In this document: positions 6,695 through 13,980 of the stretch, piece after piece
How positions within the stretch are numbered: position 1 is the first letter of the stretch
Layout of the letters: each line of letters begins with the position of its first letter
Made by a program: the position numbers and the translations under genes
The notes under the pieces: generated by a model
Database searches by the model: none
What the model was told of the DNA's origin: nothing
The model's input: only the letters and a program-made list of their open reading frames with translations
Origin: an uncultured Eggerthellaceae bacterium
GTDB taxonomy: Bacteria > Actinomycetota > Coriobacteriia > Coriobacteriales > Eggerthellaceae
Length of the DNA stretch: 13,980 nucleotides
Direction of reading: 5' to 3'
NCBI GenBank assembly: GCA_949450265.1
Contig: CASTMW010000034.1
Location: forward strand, 1-13,980

Positions 6695-6731
6695 GTCACA
6701 CGCAACCAGATCGCGCAACCGCCACGCAAAC

Positions 6732-9700
6732 CTACTCGTTCGATTTCAAGCTCTCCACCATGTCCACCTTGTTCAGCTTGCGACGCATGACCAGCATCAC
6801 CAGCGCGGTGAACACCAGGGTCAGCACGAAGGCCAGCACGAAGCTGCCCGGATGGATGTCGCGCCCGAACATCACCTGATTCACCTCGGCGCTGACCACC
6901 ACGAAGTTCTCCAGAAAGATACCCAGCACCAACCCCAGAAGCGCTCCCATGATGGACAGGATGACGGTCTCACGGAAGATGTAGGTCTGCACCTCGCCGC
7001 GCGTGAAGCCTAGCACCTTCAACGTGGCTATCTCGCGCATGCGCTCAGTGATGTTGATGTTGGTCAGGTTGTACAGCACGATGAACGCCAGCGCCGCCGC
7101 AGCCAGGATCAGCACCACGACCACCATGTTCACCGACCTGAGCGCCGTCTTGTAGCTATCGATGGTCTCGTCGTTGTACGCCACCGTCTTCACGCCGTCG
7201 ATCTGCTGCATGGCTGCGGTGAACGCGTCGCGCACCTGCTGATCGTCGCTGATGGCGGCGAAGGTGGTGTGGAAGGCGGGCGCGGTGCCGAACGCACGCT
7301 CGTAGGCCTGCGACGACAGGAATACCGCATGGCCCACGTAGTTCTCCGCGATGCCGGTCACGGGGATGGCGAAGGTGGTGCTGGTGGCGTTGCCCATGGT
7401 GTCCTTCTGCGCGACGACCACGTTGTCACCCACGCTGATGCCGTTCTCGGTAGCCAGCTTCTCAGTGATGACGGCGCCTTCGTCAGGCAAGCTGAGCGTT
7501 TGGCCGCTCTGCCGGTTGCGCAAAAGCCACAGCTGCTCGAACTGATCGAAGTCTTCCGGCACGATGATGTCTGCCGTCAGGTCCTCGGTGGCGGGGTTCG
7601 CCGCGTCCGCGCCGGGACCGCCGCCCACGACCACCATGCTTTCCTGCTCCACGCGCGTGCTAGCAGTGGCGTGGCCCGCATCCTGGATGCCCTGCTGCAC
7701 GAGCGCTTGGTCCTCGGGCGTGGCATCGTCCTCTTCGGTGACCACCACCGTGTGCTTCACCAATACACCGAAATGCTTGTCGATGATGTCGTTGATGCTG
7801 TCTTGCAGGCCGAACCCCGTGAGCAGCAGCGCGGTGCAGCCCGCGATGCCCACCGTGGTCATGAACAGGCGCTTCTTGTAGCGGAAGATGTTGCGGCACG
7901 TCACCTTCCACAGGAACGACAGGCGCCCCCAGATGGGGCGGATGCGCTCGAGCAGGATGCGCTTGCCCGCCTTCGGCGCGGGCGGCAGCATGAGCGCCGC
8001 CGGGCTCTCGCGCAGGGTGGACAGGCAGGCAGCCGTCGTGGCCAGCAGCGTGATGCCCACACCCAGGCCCGCCGCAATCAGCGCGATGGGCCAATCCAGC
8101 TGCAAGCCCGCCGTGGGCACCACGTACACCACCGCATAGGCTTCCATGATGACGGCGGGCAGCGTGAAGCTGAGCAGGGCGATGCCCGCCACCGATCCGG
8201 CCACGCTTGCCACGCCTGCGTAGGTCAGGTACTTCGACGTGATGCGGCTGCGGCTGTAGCCCAGCGCCTTGTACGTGCCTATCTGCATGCGCTCTTCGTC
8301 CACCATGCGTGTCATGGTGGTCAGCGCCACCAGCGCCGCTACTAGGAAGAAGATCAGCGGGAACACCGCGGCGATATTGCCCACGCGGTCGGCATCCATC
8401 TGGAAGCTCTCGGCGCCGTAGTTCTTCGAGCGGTCCATGACCAGCCATTCGGGCGTCTCGATAGCGTCGATGTCGGCTTGCGCGGCGGCCAGGTCCGCTT
8501 CGGCTTGAGCGAATTCGGCGTCGGCATCGGCGCGGCCCTGTTGATACTCGGCCAGGCCCGCGTCGTAGTCGGCGCGCCCACTGGCTAGCTGCTGACGACC
8601 GCTAGAAAGCTGGGAGGCTGCCTGGTCCAGCTTCTGCTGGGCTTGGGCCATCTGCTCCTGCGCGCTGGCCCGCTGGGCCTCAAGCTGCTGGCGTCCGGCG
8701 GCAAGCTGCGTTTCACCCTGCACCACCTGCGCAAGGCCCGCATCCACCTGGGCAAGGCCCGCCTTCGCCTGCGCCAACTGCTGCTGGAGCGTTTGGTCGG
8801 TGGGGTTGGCATCCGCCGCTTGCTGGAGCTGCGCCACCTGCGCTGCCAGCGTGGTGCGCTGGGTGGTCAGCTGCTCCTTCTGCGTGGCAAGCTGCGCTGC
8901 CTGATCGTCCAGCTTTTGCTGGGCTTGGGTCATCTGCGTCTGCGCGCTGGCCTTCTGCTGGCTTAGCTGCTGGGTGCCGCTGTCGTATTCGCGCTGGCCG
9001 GATGCGATGCGCTGCTCGCTAGCGCCGATCTGCGCCTGGGCTTCGTCCAGCTGCCGCTTCGCGTCGTCCAGCGTGGCATTCGTCTCGTCGCGCTGGCGCT
9101 CGTATTCCGCGCGCGCCTCGTCAAGTTCGGCCTGCGCGTCGGCCTTCAAGGCGGCCAGGCGCTGCTGTTCCTGATCGGCGGCAATGGCCTCTATCCGCTC
9201 CATCACCGCCGCTACCGCCGCATCGTATTCCGCCGATGAACTGTTGAGCTGCCGCGCGTCCGCCACGGTGACGAACGCCTCGCTGATGGGATAGTCCGCT
9301 GCAAAATCGCTTTCGGGGATGTACATGAACTGCTCCACCGTGCCGCTGCCCACCGAGGTGGAGCCCATCTCGGTGGTTGAGGTGTAATACGGCGAGGTGA
9401 CCAAGCCTACCACGGTGAAATCGGTACGGCGCAGCACGTCGGCCAGGTCGGTGGCGCCCTGGGTCAGCGTAATGGTGTCACCCAGTTGCACCGGCTCGCT
9501 CATGATGCGATCGGCCGAGATGACGCATTCGCCCGGCGCCTGCGGCAGCCTGCCCTCCTTCACCACCAGCTGATTGATGGTGGGTTCGACGGCATCGGGT
9601 TGCGCTGTGCTGTTCGCTGCATCATTCGCTGCGTCATTCGCCGTATCATTCGCTTCGTCATTCGCCGTGCCTTCGGGCATGGGTTGACCCTCTTCGAAGA

Positions 9701-10040
9701 GCATGCCCGCAACGGAATGGATGCGGAAGGTGTAGGGCTCGCCGTCCAGCATGCCCTCCGCATCGGTCTCGCGGTCGGCCTGCACCGCTTCCACGCCCTC
9801 CACCTGCGAGAGCGCTTCCACGTTCTCGTCGGAGAACCCCATGGTGGACACCACGCGGATGTCGAACAGGTTGGTATCGTCGTAGAACGCATCCGCTGCC
9901 AGCTTCATGTCGGGCGCGGTCATCTGAAGGCCAGCGTAGAACCCCACGCCCAACGCCACAATGGCGAAGATGGCGATGAAGCGCCCCAACGAATGGGTGA
10001 TGGAGCGCCGTATCTCCTTGTTGAAAGCCTTCTGCCTCAT
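6732..10040 (-). CDS. FtsX-family ABC transporter permease with long periplasmic-type coiled coil
   Basis: A 1102-residue membrane subunit of a two-gene ABC exporter. Transmembrane segments are seen at about 20-40, 556-575, 607-632, 650-672, 726-744, 972-992, 1024-1047 and 1067-1086, arranged as two FtsX-type units. Residues 41-270 form a MacB-like extracytoplasmic domain; 275-528 is a Q/A-rich coiled coil with repeated motifs (SGQREYDSG, SGRADYDAG) like those of YhgE/Pip-type proteins; 750-970 is a second extracytoplasmic domain. FtsX permeases of this kind often work mechanically or export lipids and peptides; the substrate is unknown. Residues 127-147 hold a short AND(E/T/A) repeat coded by a 12-bp DNA repeat. 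The start is ATG 10040: its only GGAGG is one base away, too close to act normally, but an extended -10 box fits a leaderless message. A strong terminator separates it from rplW. Confidence 0.9.
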   Translation of the reverse strand: MRQKAFNKEIRRSITHSLGRFIAIFAIVALGVGFYAGLQMTAPDMKLAADAFYDDTNLFDIRVVSTMGFSDENVEALSQVEGVEAVQADRETDAEGMLDGEPYTFRIHSVAGMLFEEGQPMPEGTANDEANDTANDAANDAANSTAQPDAVEPTINQLVVKEGRLPQAPGECVISADRIMSEPVQLGDTITLTQGATDLADVLRRTDFTVVGLVTSPYYTSTTEMGSTSVGSGTVEQFMYIPESDFAADYPISEAFVTVADARQLNSSSAEYDAAVAAVMERIEAIAADQEQQRLAALKADAQAELDEARAEYERQRDETNATLDDAKRQLDEAQAQIGASEQRIASGQREYDSGTQQLSQQKASAQTQMTQAQQKLDDQAAQLATQKEQLTTQRTTLAAQVAQLQQAADANPTDQTLQQQLAQAKAGLAQVDAGLAQVVQGETQLAAGRQQLEAQRASAQEQMAQAQQKLDQAASQLSSGRQQLASGRADYDAGLAEYQQGRADADAEFAQAEADLAAAQADIDAIETPEWLVMDRSKNYGAESFQMDADRVGNIAAVFPLIFFLVAALVALTTMTRMVDEERMQIGTYKALGYSRSRITSKYLTYAGVASVAGSVAGIALLSFTLPAVIMEAYAVVYVVPTAGLQLDWPIALIAAGLGVGITLLATTAACLSTLRESPAALMLPPAPKAGKRILLERIRPIWGRLSFLWKVTCRNIFRYKKRLFMTTVGIAGCTALLLTGFGLQDSINDIIDKHFGVLVKHTVVVTEEDDATPEDQALVQQGIQDAGHATASTRVEQESMVVVGGGPGADAANPATEDLTADIIVPEDFDQFEQLWLLRNRQSGQTLSLPDEGAVITEKLATENGISVGDNVVVAQKDTMGNATSTTFAIPVTGIAENYVGHAVFLSSQAYERAFGTAPAFHTTFAAISDDQQVRDAFTAAMQQIDGVKTVAYNDETIDSYKTALRSVNMVVVVLILAAAALAFIVLYNLTNINITERMREIATLKVLGFTRGEVQTYIFRETVILSIMGALLGLVLGIFLENFVVVSAEVNQVMFGRDIHPGSFVLAFVLTLVFTALVMLVMRRKLNKVDMVESLKSNE
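9610..9669 (-). repeat. In-frame 12-bp minisatellite in the permease gene
   Basis: Four copies of TCATTCGC plus four variable bases at 9622-9633, 9634-9645, 9646-9657 and 9658-9669, with a decayed fifth at 9610-9621. The 12-bp unit encodes a four-residue repeat in the linker between the two halves of the first extracytoplasmic domain. Changes in copy number would keep the reading frame and alter linker length. Confidence 0.7.
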
Positions 10041-10046
10041 GCCTCC

Positions 10047-10055
10047 ATCATAGCA
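10047..10055 (-). promoter_or_regulatory. Extended -10 promoter giving a leaderless permease mRNA
   Basis: On the minus strand TGCTATGAT: TATGAT is five of six to the -10 consensus with an upstream TG. The A of the permease ATG (10040) is the seventh base after the -10 box, exactly where transcription would begin. This explains why the permease has no usable Shine-Dalgarno. No good -35 is seen. Leaderless messages are common in actinobacteria; here it is inferred. Confidence 0.45.
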
Positions 10056-10103
10056 GACGCGGGCGCTTCTTGCGGCGACGGTTCCGCGTCAGAAGCGCCA
10101 CAC

Positions 10104-10133
10104 AAAAAAACCCCGGAGCAGATGCGTCCGGGG
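10104..10133 (-). terminator. Strong intrinsic terminator after rplW
   Basis: On the minus strand CCCCGGA, a nine-base loop, TCCGGGG, then seven T. The seven perfect GC-rich pairs directly before the T-run make this the best terminator in the window. It ends the fusA-rpsJ-rplC-rplD-rplW transcript 66 bp after the rplW stop. The remaining sequence of the 158-bp gap (10134-10198) shows nothing recognisable. Confidence 0.9.
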
Positions 10134-10198
10134 TCTTCCGTCGTCAAATGACCGCAGCCAGCCACACAGCGCGGCCGCAGCGGGCATACTTCGTGAAC

Positions 10199-10486
10199 CT
10201 AGCTAGCGAAGATGGCTATCTCGTCGCCTTCGGCCAGCGTGACCATGGCCTTCTTCCAGCTGCGAGTCAAGCCCTTCTGGTAGCGCACGCGCTTCGGCTT
10301 CGGCTTCACGTTCAGGGTGTTCACCTTGGTCACCTTCACATCGAAGATAGCCTCGATGGCCTGGCGGATCTCAATCTTGTTGGCGTCCTTGGCCACCTCG
10401 AAGGTGTACACGTTGTTCTCCAGCACGTCATAGCTGTGCTCGGAGATGATCGGACGGATGATGATGCTCCTGGGATCGCGGGACAT
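10199..10486 (-). CDS. rplW: 50S ribosomal protein L23
   Basis: A 95-residue L23, which binds 23S rRNA beside the exit tunnel and is the docking site for trigger factor and SRP. The N-terminal block IIIRPIISEHS, VAKDANKIEIRQAIEAIF (32-49) and the VNTLNVKPKPKR segment are typical. Glu16 matches the E. coli Glu18 that contacts trigger factor. Its ATG overlaps the rplD stop by one base (TAATG) behind a GAGGAGG site, so translation is coupled. It is the last gene before a strong terminator; rplB, its usual next neighbour, is absent. Confidence 0.97.
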   Translation of the reverse strand: MSRDPRSIIIRPIISEHSYDVLENNVYTFEVAKDANKIEIRQAIEAIFDVKVTKVNTLNVKPKPKRVRYQKGLTRSWKKAMVTLAEGDEIAIFAS

Positions 10487-11115
10487 TATGCAAGCACCTC
10501 CTCGATGTAGGTCAGGCAGCTGTCAACGATGACCAGCTTCTTGTTGTCCAGAATCTCGTAGGTGTTGATGTCGTTCACCGGCAGGATGTCCACCGTGGGG
10601 ATATTGCGGAACGACAGGAACGTGTCCACGTCCTCGTTCTCGATGACCAGCGTCACGCGCTCGTTGTCAACGCCCAGCGCCTTCAGCGCCGCCACTGCGT
10701 CCTTCGTGCGCGGCTTCTCACCCCACTCGAACGGCTTCACCAGAATGATCTCGCCGTCGGCCAGCTTGGCAGACAGCGCGCTGCGCATGGCCAGCTTGAT
10801 CTCCTTGCGGTTCACCTTCTGATGGTAGTCACGGGAATGCGGCCCGAACACCACGCCGCCGCCGCGCCATTGTGGCGCACGGATGGTGCCCTGACGGGCG
10901 CGGCCGGTGCCCTTCTGACGCCACGGCTTCTTGCCGCCGCCGCTGACATGGCGGCGCGTCTTCGTGTTAGCCGTGCCCTGGCGCCAATCGGCCTGCTGAG
11001 CCTTCACGGTGCGGTGCATCACGTGCATGTTGGGCTTGATACCGAACACGGCATCGTTCAGGTCGGCCTTACCGGCCGCCTTGCCCTTTGCGTCCTTTAT
11101 CTCAAGTGTTGCCAT
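10486..11115 (-). CDS. rplD: 50S ribosomal protein L4
   Basis: A 209-residue L4, which binds 23S rRNA and sends a long loop into the exit tunnel. The loop is recognisable: GGGKKPWRQKGTGRARQG (59-76) and PQWRGGGVVFGP (81-92). In several bacteria L4 also represses its own S10 operon through a leader upstream of rpsJ; here only 23 bp precede rpsJ, so the known leader cannot fit. The AAGGAG site of rplD overlaps the rplC stop codon, and its ATG lies 9 bp after that stop. Confidence 0.97.
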   Translation of the reverse strand: MATLEIKDAKGKAAGKADLNDAVFGIKPNMHVMHRTVKAQQADWRQGTANTKTRRHVSGGGKKPWRQKGTGRARQGTIRAPQWRGGGVVFGPHSRDYHQKVNRKEIKLAMRSALSAKLADGEIILVKPFEWGEKPRTKDAVAALKALGVDNERVTLVIENEDVDTFLSFRNIPTVDILPVNDINTYEILDNKKLVIVDSCLTYIEEVLA

Positions 11116-11124
11116 TGTCTCTCC

Positions 11125-11763
11125 TTACAGGTTCAGCGACTTGGCCGCGCGCACGCGCACGACGCCGTTCTTGCCGCCGGGGATCGCGCCCTTCACCAGG
11201 ATCAGGTTCTGATCCTCGTCGATGCGCATGACGTCCAGATTGCGAACGGTTACCGTGTCGCAGCCCATGTGACCGGGAAGGCGCACGCCCTTGAACACGC
11301 GGGACGGCGTGGCGCACTGGCCGACCGAACCGGGCGCACGATGGAAGTGCGCGCCATGGCCGCCCGGGCCACCGCCGAAGCCGTAGCGCTTGATAACGCC
11401 CGCGAAGCCCTTGCCCTTGCTGGTGCCGGTCACGTCGACCTTCGCCACCTCGGTGAAAGCTGCCACCGTCTGCTCATCGCCCACCTTGTAGTCGGCGGCG
11501 TTCTCAACGCGGATCTCGCGCAGGTACTTCTTCGGCTCGGTGCCCTGCTTGTCGAAATGACCCTGCATGGGCTTGTTCACCTTCTGCGGCTTGATGTGAC
11601 CGAAACCCACCTGCACGGCCTCGTAGCCGTCGGTGTCAGCGGTCTTCACCTGCGTGACAGTGTTGGGCTCAGCTTGGATGACGGTGACCGGAACCAGCAC
11701 GTCGTCCTCGGTGAACAACTGGGTCATGCCCAGCTTCTTGCCATATATCTCGTTCATTGCCAT
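11125..11763 (-). CDS. rplC: 50S ribosomal protein L3
   Basis: A 212-residue L3, an early-assembly protein near the peptidyl-transferase centre. The long central loop is conserved: TSKGKGFAGVIKRYGF (114-129), GGPGGHGAHFHRAPGSVGQ (131-149) and PSRVFKGVRLPGHMG (153-167). The last blocks carry the glutamine that is methylated in some bacteria (Gln149). ATG 11763 lies 6 nt after AGGAGG; a second ATG at 11757 would lack the first two residues and is worse placed. Ten bp separate it from rpsJ. Confidence 0.97.
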   Translation of the reverse strand: MAMNEIYGKKLGMTQLFTEDDVLVPVTVIQAEPNTVTQVKTADTDGYEAVQVGFGHIKPQKVNKPMQGHFDKQGTEPKKYLREIRVENAADYKVGDEQTVAAFTEVAKVDVTGTSKGKGFAGVIKRYGFGGGPGGHGAHFHRAPGSVGQCATPSRVFKGVRLPGHMGCDTVTVRNLDVMRIDEDQNLILVKGAIPGGKNGVVRVRAAKSLNL

Positions 11764-11773
11764 TGCGCGCCTC

Positions 11774-12082
11774 CTACAGCTTGATCTCGATGTCGACGCC
11801 AGCCGGCAGATCGAGGCGCATCAGGGAATCCACAGTGTTGGGCGTGGGCTCCAGGATGTCGATCAGGCGCTTGTGGGTGCGCATCTCGAACTGCTCGCGG
11901 GAATCCTTGTCCACGTGCGGCGAGCGGATGACGCAGTACATGTTGCGCTCGGTCGGCAGCGGGATGGGTCCGGAAATCTTGGCACCGGTCTTCTGGGCGG
12001 TGTCCACGATCAGCTTCGTGGACTGGTCCACGATCTCGTGATCATAGCCCTTCAGGCGGATGCGGATCTTTTGATTAGCCAC
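11774..12082 (-). CDS. rpsJ: 30S ribosomal protein S10
   Basis: A 102-residue S10, part of the small-subunit head and, as NusE, a partner of NusB and NusG in antitermination. Conserved blocks are IRIRLKGYDHEIVD (6-19), SGPIPLPTE (37-45) and SPHVDKDSREQFEMRTHKR (54-72). The start codon is GTG at 12082, supported by AAGGAG at 12091-12096, 8 nt upstream. The gene follows fusA by 23 bp with no room for a promoter and leader, and no tuf gene between them. Confidence 0.97.
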   Translation of the reverse strand: MANQKIRIRLKGYDHEIVDQSTKLIVDTAQKTGAKISGPIPLPTERNMYCVIRSPHVDKDSREQFEMRTHKRLIDILEPTPNTVDSLMRLDLPAGVDIEIKL

Positions 12083-12090
12083 TTCGTATT

Positions 12091-12096
12091 CTCCTT
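12091..12096 (-). promoter_or_regulatory. Ribosome binding site fixing the GTG start of rpsJ
   Basis: AAGGAG on the minus strand, 8 nt before GTG 12082, in the 23-bp gap after fusA. The first codons after GTG (AN QKIRIRLKG) match the normal S10 N-terminus, so GTG is the true start although no ATG is available. Confidence 0.8.
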
Positions 12097-12105
12097 CCAG
12101 CTGCC

Positions 12106-13980
12106 TTAGGCGTTGCCGCCGGCCTTGCTGATAATCTCGGTTGCCACGTTCTTCGGGACCGGCTCGTAACTATCGAACTGCATGGTGTACACGGCGCGGC
12201 CCTGAGTGCCCGAGCGCAGGTCGGTCGCATAGCCGAACATGTTGCTCAGCGGCACCTTCGAGCTGATGGCAACGGCGTTACCGCGCTGCTCCTGGCCCTG
12301 GATGATGCCGCGACGGCCCGGGATGTCGCCCATCACGAAGCCGGTGTATTCCTCGGGCGTTTCCACTTCCACAGCCATGACCGGCTCCAGAATGACGGGG
12401 TCGGACTTCTTCAGCGCGTCCTTGATGGCCATGCTGCCCGCCACCTTGAACGCCGCTTCAGATGAGTCCACTTCGTGGAAGCTGCCGTCGATGAGCTCCA
12501 CCTTGACGTCTTCTACCGGGTACCCTGCCAGAACGCCGCTGTTCAGCGCCTCCTGGATGCCCTTGTCCACCGCCGGGATGAACTCCTTCGGGATGACGCC
12601 GCCGACGATCTTGTTCTCGAACTCGTAACCGGCACCGGCCTCCTGCGGGTACATGTTGATGACCGCATGGCCGTACTGGCCGTGGCCGCCGGACTGGCGC
12701 ACGAACTTGCCTTCAGCGTTGAGCACCTCGTGGCCGGGGCGCTCGCGGTAGGCGACCTGCGGTTTGCCCACGTTGGCCTCCACCTTGAACTCGCGCAGCA
12801 GGCGGTCGATGATGATCTCCAGGTGCAGCTCGCCCATGCCAGCGATGATGGTCTGGCCGGTCTCGTGGTTGGTGGATACGCGGAAGGTCGGGTCCTCTTC
12901 GGCCAGCTTCTGCAGCGCGATGGCCATCTTGTCCTGTTCGGCCTTCGTCTTCGGCTCCACCGCGATGTCGATGACCGGGTCGGCGAATTCCATGCTCTCC
13001 AGGATGATGGGTGCGTCCTCGGCGCACAGCGTGTCACCAGTGGAGGTGTCCTTCAGGCCCACCACAGCCACGATGTCGCCCGCGGAGCACTTGTCCACGT
13101 CGATCTGCTGGTTGGAGTGCATCTGCAGCAAGCGGCCGATGCGCTCTTTCTTGCCCTTCACAGCGTTCAGCACATAGCTGCCCTTGTCCAGGCTGCCCGA
13201 GTAGCAACGCAGGTAGGTCAGCTTGCCCACGTACGGGTCGGTCATGATCTTGAACGCCAGGCTGGAGAACGGCGCCTTCGGGTCGGCCGGACGGTCTTCC
13301 TCGGCGTCGGTCTTGGGGTTCACGCCGGTGATGGGTGGGATGTCCACCGGGCTGGGCAGGTAATCCACCACGGCGTCCAGCATCTCTTGCACGCCCTTGT
13401 TCTTATAGGCGCTACCCACGAACACAGGGTTCAGCTTGCACGCGATGACGCCCTTGCGGATGGCGGCCTTGAACTCTTCGACCGTCACCTCTTCCTCCAT
13501 GAGCACCTTCTCCATCAGATCGTCGTCGCAGTCGGCGGCGGCCTCCAGCAGCTCCTGGCGGTACAGCTCGGCGTCGGCGGCGAATTCGTCAGGGATGGCG
13601 TCCATGGGCTCGGGATAGGTCATGCCCTTGTCGTCGGCCTTGAAGTCCCACGCGGTCATGGTGACCAGGTCGACCACGCCCCAGAACTGATCCTCGGCGC
13701 CCATGGGCAGCTGAGCGGCATAGGCCGGCGCGTCCAGGCGGTCGCGCATGGTCTGGATGGCGTGGAAGTAGTCAGCGCCTACGCGGTCGTACTTGTTGAT
13801 GAAAGCGATGCGGGGCACGCCGTAGCGCTCGGCCTGGCGCCACACCGTTTCGGACTGCGGCTGCACGCCAGCCACCGCGTCGAACACCGCCACGGTGCCA
13901 TCGAGTACACGCAGCGAGCGCTCCACCTCGGCGGTGAAGTCAACGTGGCCGGGCGTGTCGATGATCTGGAAGCGGTATTC
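12106..13980 (-). CDS. fusA: Elongation factor G, 5' end outside window
   Basis: The C-terminal 624 residues of EF-G, the GTPase that drives translocation on the ribosome. The window edge cuts the gene just before the G3 motif DTPGH (visible residues 8-12), so the P-loop and about 75-80 N-terminal residues are missing. G4 is NKYD (62-65), where Tyr replaces the more common Met; the position is variable in the NKxD consensus. Domain II, GMGELHLEIIIDRL of domain III, RQSGGHGQYGH at the start of domain IV, and the domain V segment ending GRAVYTMQFDSYEPVP are all intact. The total length would be normal, about 700 residues. An in-frame GTG at 13926 is internal and not a start. The gene begins the visible part of a fusA-rpsJ-rplC-rplD-rplW unit. 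Confidence 0.98.
   Translation of the reverse strand, partial: EYRFQIIDTPGHVDFTAEVERSLRVLDGTVAVFDAVAGVQPQSETVWRQAERYGVPRIAFINKYDRVGADYFHAIQTMRDRLDAPAYAAQLPMGAEDQFWGVVDLVTMTAWDFKADDKGMTYPEPMDAIPDEFAADAELYRQELLEAAADCDDDLMEKVLMEEEVTVEEFKAAIRKGVIACKLNPVFVGSAYKNKGVQEMLDAVVDYLPSPVDIPPITGVNPKTDAEEDRPADPKAPFSSLAFKIMTDPYVGKLTYLRCYSGSLDKGSYVLNAVKGKKERIGRLLQMHSNQQIDVDKCSAGDIVAVVGLKDTSTGDTLCAEDAPIILESMEFADPVIDIAVEPKTKAEQDKMAIALQKLAEEDPTFRVSTNHETGQTIIAGMGELHLEIIIDRLLREFKVEANVGKPQVAYRERPGHEVLNAEGKFVRQSGGHGQYGHAVINMYPQEAGAGYEFENKIVGGVIPKEFIPAVDKGIQEALNSGVLAGYPVEDVKVELIDGSFHEVDSSEAAFKVAGSMAIKDALKKSDPVILEPVMAVEVETPEEYTGFVMGDIPGRRGIIQGQEQRGNAVAISSKVPLSNMFGYATDLRSGTQGRAVYTMQFDSYEPVPKNVATEIISKAGGNA

Noticed and set aside
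12106..13980. EF-G NKYD in place of NKMD as a sign of a paralogue
   Set aside because: The third position of NKxD is variable; all other motifs and the operon context fit the housekeeping fusA.

Overview
The window looks like chromosome from a GC-rich bacterium, most likely an actinobacterium. Coriobacteriia (Eggerthella/Slackia-like) is my best guess, inferred from overall composition and gene style; no marker here proves it. Most genes are on the minus strand; only the first 2.4 kb reads on the plus strand.

Left, plus strand (1-2441): a 339-bp leader with a 15-bp palindrome and a long hairpin, then a Tat-type lipoprotein alpha/beta-hydrolase (340-1422). A spacer follows with a good intrinsic terminator (1565-1593). 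Next is a VapBC toxin-antitoxin pair (1793-2441) with its own near-consensus promoter, whose -10 box lies in a perfect 12-bp tandem repeat. Between vapC and the convergent minus-strand genes is a 200-bp AT-rich gap holding three imperfect palindromes spaced exactly 33 bp apart.

Middle, minus strand (10040 down to 2642): a two-gene ABC exporter (1102-aa FtsX-type permease with a long Q/A-rich coiled coil, then a MacB/LolD-type ATPase). It is followed by trigger factor (tig) and a YgiQ-family radical SAM protein that starts 4 bp after the tig stop.

Right, minus strand (13980 down to 10199): fusA (its 5' end lies outside the window), rpsJ, rplC, rplD and rplW, tightly packed and probably one transcript. 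Two things are unusual. No tuf lies between fusA and rpsJ. The S10 cluster also stops after rplW at a strong intrinsic terminator, where rplB would be expected, and the next gene is the ABC permease. The permease seems to be expressed from an extended -10 promoter that would give a leaderless mRNA.

I see no CRISPR array, insertion sequence, tRNA or rRNA. I found no clear new multi-gene system. The least explained signals are the 33-bp repeat array, the broken S10 cluster, and a trigger factor whose ribosome-docking motif carries an insertion.
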